Source: Bryoerythrophyllum caledonicum
Lineage: Eukaryota; Streptophyta; Bryopsida; Pottiales; Pottiaceae
NCBI GenBank assembly: GCA_963971425.1
Contig: OZ020519.1
Span: forward strand, 1,318,028 to 1,382,027
Direction: 5' to 3'
DNA: 64,000 nucleotides
This document shows, in pieces, positions 60,557 through 64,000 of the stretch; within the stretch, counting starts at the first letter, position 1; each line of letters opens with the position of its first letter. The notes under the pieces are model-generated. The model was not told where the DNA came from and made no database searches. It was given only the letters and a program-made list of their open reading frames with translations. A program made the position numbers and the translations under genes.

Positions 60557-61969
60557 CTATGGAGGGTCGTGTGTGTTGGGGAGAGGTTGGTTGTTTTTAA
60601 TTTTGCGTTTATGTAGCAAAATGGACATGGCATATTGAGTAGCGATGGTGTTGATTTTTTTAAAGGTGGTTTTAATTGTTTCGATGGGTATTTTGAAGGT
60701 TTCTTCAAAAGTTTTCATAGATGGAATAAACGTGGTGGCAGGAGCGCCAAATGTGATTACTACAAGGGGATCCACGTTCCATCCAAGGGCCATAATTTCT
60801 TCTATGAGGGGTTGGTATTTATCTATTTTGTTTTGGATTGTTTCTGGGAAAAATCTATCATTGCAATATGTGAATTCAATGAATTGAATGGTGTAGTCTT
60901 GGTTTATGTGGTCGGGTGGTGGGTCATTATATGGTAAACCTCGGACACATAGTATGTCCGGTTTGAGCCTAGCATTACAATCGCATCGTTGAGTCTCGCA
61001 TGAACATGGGAGTAGCCAAGAGGGAACCGTATTTTCTTGTGGATTGTTGTTGAAGGTGCCGGCATTCATTAGGATAAAGCATCTCGATTTGATGTGGGAG
61101 GTGATTAGGTTTCGAATTTCCCATACGGCTTTATTATGTCTTTTAACAATTAAGGAGTGTATGTGGTGGTTTTGGCATTTGAGTAGGACATGGAGCCATG
61201 TGTCGGGGTCCGTTGAGGGGCATATGGGGCATGTTATGGATGGGAATCTTTCTAATCCAAAGAAAAGTTGTTTACGAGCGTTTCCCATATATTGGCTGGT
61301 ATGGAATTTAATGAGGCATGTTATTTGTGAGTCGGAAATGGTGGGGTTTTTCCAAAAATTTGTAGAGAGTTCATTGTCTATGTTATTGTTGTTAGTCCAT
61401 TTTTCAATGTTAGGGATGTTTTCTGTTATTGTGTCAAGATTATTGGAGTAGTCTTGTTTTTGGAGATATTTGTCCAAAAATCTAATTGGTCCTTTATCGG
61501 GAGTATCTTCTTTGGAAGGCCATTCTTCTCTTTGGAAGTAGTACGGAGTAGCATGGGCATGTTCGTGTGGGTCTTTGGCCTTTTTGTGTGTTTTTTCTCG
61601 ACCTTCTTTTGCTAATTTATCCGCTTGTTCATTGCCATCAATATTGGAATGGGCTCTTACTTTGTGGAGGGTTATGGTGTGTGCTCGGTTCTGTAACATT
61701 TGGATCATTGGCATTAGTATGGTTTGGTCGGGGTGGCTATTGTGAAGGGTAGGGTGTGTTATTTGAGTGTTTAGTAGGTAAAGTGCATTCATGCAATCGG
61801 TGAATATATGAGCGGGTTCATTGTTGTATTTTGTTGTAATGAGTTGTAAAGTTTTGTGGATGGCCATAAGTTCTGCTCTAAGGATATTTTGTAATCCATG
61901 GAGTCTTTTGGCTAATTTAATTTCTTTGGTCGAATTGTATATGCCATATCTTGCTTTTCTCTTCGCCAA
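60557..61969 (-). CDS. LINE B frame: RNase H (part), zinc knuckle, restriction-like endonuclease
   Basis: The 470-codon frame carries the later RNase H motifs (AELMAIHKTL, FTDCMNALYLL, EQADKLAKEGR), then CPICPSTDPDTWLHVLLKC. This is a CCHC knuckle with C-x2-C-x9-H-x4-C. CSCETQRCDC follows, then the PD-(D/E)xK-like core: KPDI (60953-60964), IEFTYCNDRFF and NKIDKYQPL. A helical tail ends at the stop at 60557. The first RNase H Asp lies upstream in another frame and reads Asn (YTNGS, near 62010), so RNase H activity here is doubtful. The endonuclease core looks intact. Confidence 0.85.
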   Translation of the reverse strand: MAKRKARYGIYNSTKEIKLAKRLHGLQNILRAELMAIHKTLQLITTKYNNEPAHIFTDCMNALYLLNTQITHPTLHNSHPDQTILMPMIQMLQNRAHTITLHKVRAHSNIDGNEQADKLAKEGREKTHKKAKDPHEHAHATPYYFQREEWPSKEDTPDKGPIRFLDKYLQKQDYSNNLDTITENIPNIEKWTNNNNIDNELSTNFWKNPTISDSQITCLIKFHTSQYMGNARKQLFFGLERFPSITCPICPSTDPDTWLHVLLKCQNHHIHSLIVKRHNKAVWEIRNLITSHIKSRCFILMNAGTFNNNPQENTVPSWLLPCSCETQRCDCNARLKPDILCVRGLPYNDPPPDHINQDYTIQFIEFTYCNDRFFPETIQNKIDKYQPLIEEIMALGWNVDPLVVITFGAPATTFIPSMKTFEETFKIPIETIKTTFKKINTIATQYAMSILLHKRKIKNNQPLPNTHDPP

Positions 61970-62490
61970 TTTCGTGGGCTAATTTGTTCTCGTGGTTTAA
62001 AGGATCCATTGGTATAATAACTATGTGCGCGATTAAATTTTGGGGTAGTATGAGTTGGATAGTTTGGGAGGGGGGGCGGTGTAAAAAGGTAGTTCAATGT
62101 ATTGTTGATGTAGTTTAGTTTTGACCATTTTTTACTTCGGTTAACGGGGGTTTGTATAGGTGTAGGTGGGATCAGCCGTGTATATAATCGGTGTATATTT
62201 AAGTTGTGTGTTATGTTGGTGAGTTCTGCTAGATGTTCTATAGTGCCGATGGTTTGATTTTGATGATGTACACATATTATTTGTAATGTGGATGGTTCAA
62301 TTCGGGGTTTTTTTAACTCGGGTGGGATAGTAGGTTCTTCGTATGGTATTGAGTCTGCTTCAAATAATGCAAGGATATGGGAATCTGGGAATGGGTTTAA
62401 GTGTTGGTTGTTGTTTTGGTACCAGTTGTGGTTTGGTGCAATGATGATTGTATTTGTGTTGTTTGGGTCATGTTTGGCGGCAAGTCGAGC

Positions 62491-63666
62491 CTAGTGTATT
62501 GCTTGTTCCATTTCCTTCTCATTGTGGGGGTGGGCTATACAATTACCTATCCATTTGTAGTCAAAGGCTTTTCCCAATGATCCGAATATTTTGTCTCTTT
62601 CAAAAGGTGAGTGGAATTTTTTTAGTTTGGTAGAGCATGTGACCGGTGAAGAAAAGTATGATTGTTCAATGTTAAAGGATGATATTAGTGAGTCTAAAAT
62701 GGGTGTGGGTATTGTGTATTGCATATTTTTGAGAGGGTCATTTTTTAGGATTCGGTATTTATATCTTTGGTATAGCCAAATTAGTTCGGTTTCAAAGGGT
62801 TGGGTTGATGGTTCTATGTTTGTTGGCGTTTGTAGTTTTGTATTGTATTGATTCCATAACCATTGGAGTCGAGTGGTGGGAATAGTGTGCAGATGTCGGC
62901 CATTTTCTTCACATAGATGTGCTTGATCGTTATCTAATTTCATTGTGTTTGAGACTGTAAGGATATCATTTTTTGGATTACATTCTGTTGTATAAATGTT
63001 TAAGAGTGGAATAACTATGGGTAGTATTACGGATCTTGGGTCTAAGAATTGTTCTTGAGGGTGGTGGGCTAGGATGATTTCCGAGTAAATTTTGTTTTGA
63101 ATTTTTTGGTAGTATTGTTTTAATTTTTCTGTGTTGTGTGTGGAGGTATTGGTGTCGTGACGTGGAAAGAGGTCTCTTTGGGGAAGCCATTTATTGTATG
63201 TATTATTATTGTGTTGCCATTGGCATAAATATTTTGTGTGGGTATTTAATATGTTATTTGTGTCTGTGTGTTGGATATGTTTATGGTGTGTGATGTTGTT
63301 AATGGGATATGTGGTAGGGTTTTTGGGGATGTGTGTTGGGAGGCGGGGATGGTGTGGATGTGGAGGGTTAGGGGGTTTGATTGGTGGAGGGATATTTCTT
63401 GGGATAATGTTATTGTTGATGGTAATGAATGACTCTTGAAGTATATAGGAGTATGAGTGTATGTTACAAGGGGTATGACATGTAATGGGGCATGTGGGGT
63501 GGCAAAATAGTTGTTCAGCAACATTTAGAGGACTTTTTAATAATTTGGATGGGGTGAAGTGGTAGTTTTTGAAGTCCACATTGTTCATAATGTGTGTGCC
63601 ATTAGGTAAAGTAATTTGTTTTAGTTGATAGGAGTTTTTGTAGAAGCTTTTGGGAGAGTTGGGCAT
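62491..63666 (-). CDS. LINE B frame: Cys patch and start of PCIF1-like domain
   Basis: The frame carries FCHPTCPITCHTPCNIH, a His/Pro-rich linker, a long helical region and YFSSPVTCSTKLKKFHSPFE. FGSLGKAFDYKW and IAHPHNEKEM come next, with A-H-P-H again in place of NPPF (near 62526-62537). It ends at a TAG (62491-62493) where copy A has TGG. Beyond the stop the frame stays open and reads ARLAAKHDPNN and onward, so this is a single substitution. Confidence 0.75.
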   Translation of the reverse strand: MPNSPKSFYKNSYQLKQITLPNGTHIMNNVDFKNYHFTPSKLLKSPLNVAEQLFCHPTCPITCHTPCNIHSYSYILQESFITINNNIIPRNIPPPIKPPNPPHPHHPRLPTHIPKNPTTYPINNITHHKHIQHTDTNNILNTHTKYLCQWQHNNNTYNKWLPQRDLFPRHDTNTSTHNTEKLKQYYQKIQNKIYSEIILAHHPQEQFLDPRSVILPIVIPLLNIYTTECNPKNDILTVSNTMKLDNDQAHLCEENGRHLHTIPTTRLQWLWNQYNTKLQTPTNIEPSTQPFETELIWLYQRYKYRILKNDPLKNMQYTIPTPILDSLISSFNIEQSYFSSPVTCSTKLKKFHSPFERDKIFGSLGKAFDYKWIGNCIAHPHNEKEMEQAIH

Positions 63667-64000
63667 TGAGTGTGTTGTGGTTTAGTGTTTCTTGGCGCCA
63701 TATTATTTCTAGTGGTGTAGGGTCAATGAGGAAATTTGGGAATGTGCTTTTAAGGTGGGCTTTAGCTATGTGTTTTAATAGGAAGAATGTTCGTGTGATT
63801 GGTGATCTTATACAATCACTTTTTTTAAATTCTAGGCATGTTTTCGGCACCACCGTATTGGGCAAGGACATAATGAGTTAATCCATTATATATTTTCCCA
63901 AGTCTACCTTTATCATTTAGAGCATTTTGTAGTTGTTCACCTATATATCGGAGATATGCGTTTTTAAGAGAGAAGGCTTCAAGCCCAAATAGATTATGTG

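Larger units (their letters stand above)
60308..64000 (-). mobile_element. Dualen-like LINE, copy B (runs off the window)
   Basis: This is the same family as copy A, in opposite orientation. It is present from the end of the reverse transcriptase (SLKNAYL, at 63950-64000) through the Cys patch, PCIF1-like domain, RNase H, knuckle and restriction-like endonuclease to the TTC-type tail at about 60308-60325. Most of the RNase H domain through the endonuclease is a single open frame of 470 codons. This copy therefore seems younger than copy C and complements the breaks of copy A as evidence of the family's coding plan. Confidence 0.88.

Overview
The window is plant-like eukaryotic nuclear DNA: AT-rich, gene-poor and crowded with transposable elements. 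Host genes have short exons with GT/AG introns. The gene content (a plant-type RNF170 RING/DUF1232 protein, a WRC-like zinc-binding exon, a ZNF474/ZC2HC1-like zinc-finger protein) and a Dualen-like LINE, a lineage known from green algae, suggest a streptophyte with a large genome, perhaps a seed-free plant or charophyte. This is inference; no species is named. No rRNA gene, convincing tRNA gene, CRISPR array or bacterial operon was seen.

Layout. 1-8.3 kb: an almost full-length LINE (copy A, 254-7622) sits inside a small TTAA-flanked MITE, followed by a repeat that recurs at 12.9-13.35 kb. 8.5-15.2 kb: nested TTAA MITEs and TATA-rich satellite. 15.9-17.5 kb: degraded coding-like sequence. 18.3-19.4 kb: another TTAA element. 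20.3-21.9 kb: minus-strand coding-like fragments with a WRC-like motif. 23.1-24.5 kb: an unrecognised host gene (minus). 27.5-29.2 kb: a five-exon zinc-finger gene (minus). 30.4-36.5 kb: minisatellite, nested TTAA elements and a hAT-like element with matching ends. 36.5-39.85 kb: a CCGG-rich repeat island. 39.85-41.83 kb: an element with about 285-bp inverted ends. 42-45.7 kb: hAT-end fragment, TTAA element, fossil LTR-retrotransposon tail with a PHD finger, and a tRNA-derived SINE. 46.1-50.5 kb: tandem repeats and TTAA elements. 50.69-54.43 kb: a pogo/Tigger-type DNA transposon with matching ends. 54.9-56.84 kb: an RNF170-like gene (minus). 58.2-59.2 kb: minisatellite and a TTAA element. 59.9-64 kb: two more LINE copies (minus), one running off the window.

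The most notable content is the LINE family. It carries an AP endonuclease, a reverse transcriptase, a Cys-rich patch, a domain that resembles PCIF1-type methyltransferases but lacks the usual catalytic motif, RNase H, a zinc knuckle and a C-terminal restriction-like endonuclease. Its 3' tail with a TTC repeat is shared by the SINE at 45.3 kb, which makes the two a likely LINE/SINE pair. For the RNF170-like and zinc-finger genes, splice phases were checked by hand and every junction keeps frame; UTRs and promoters remain uncertain.
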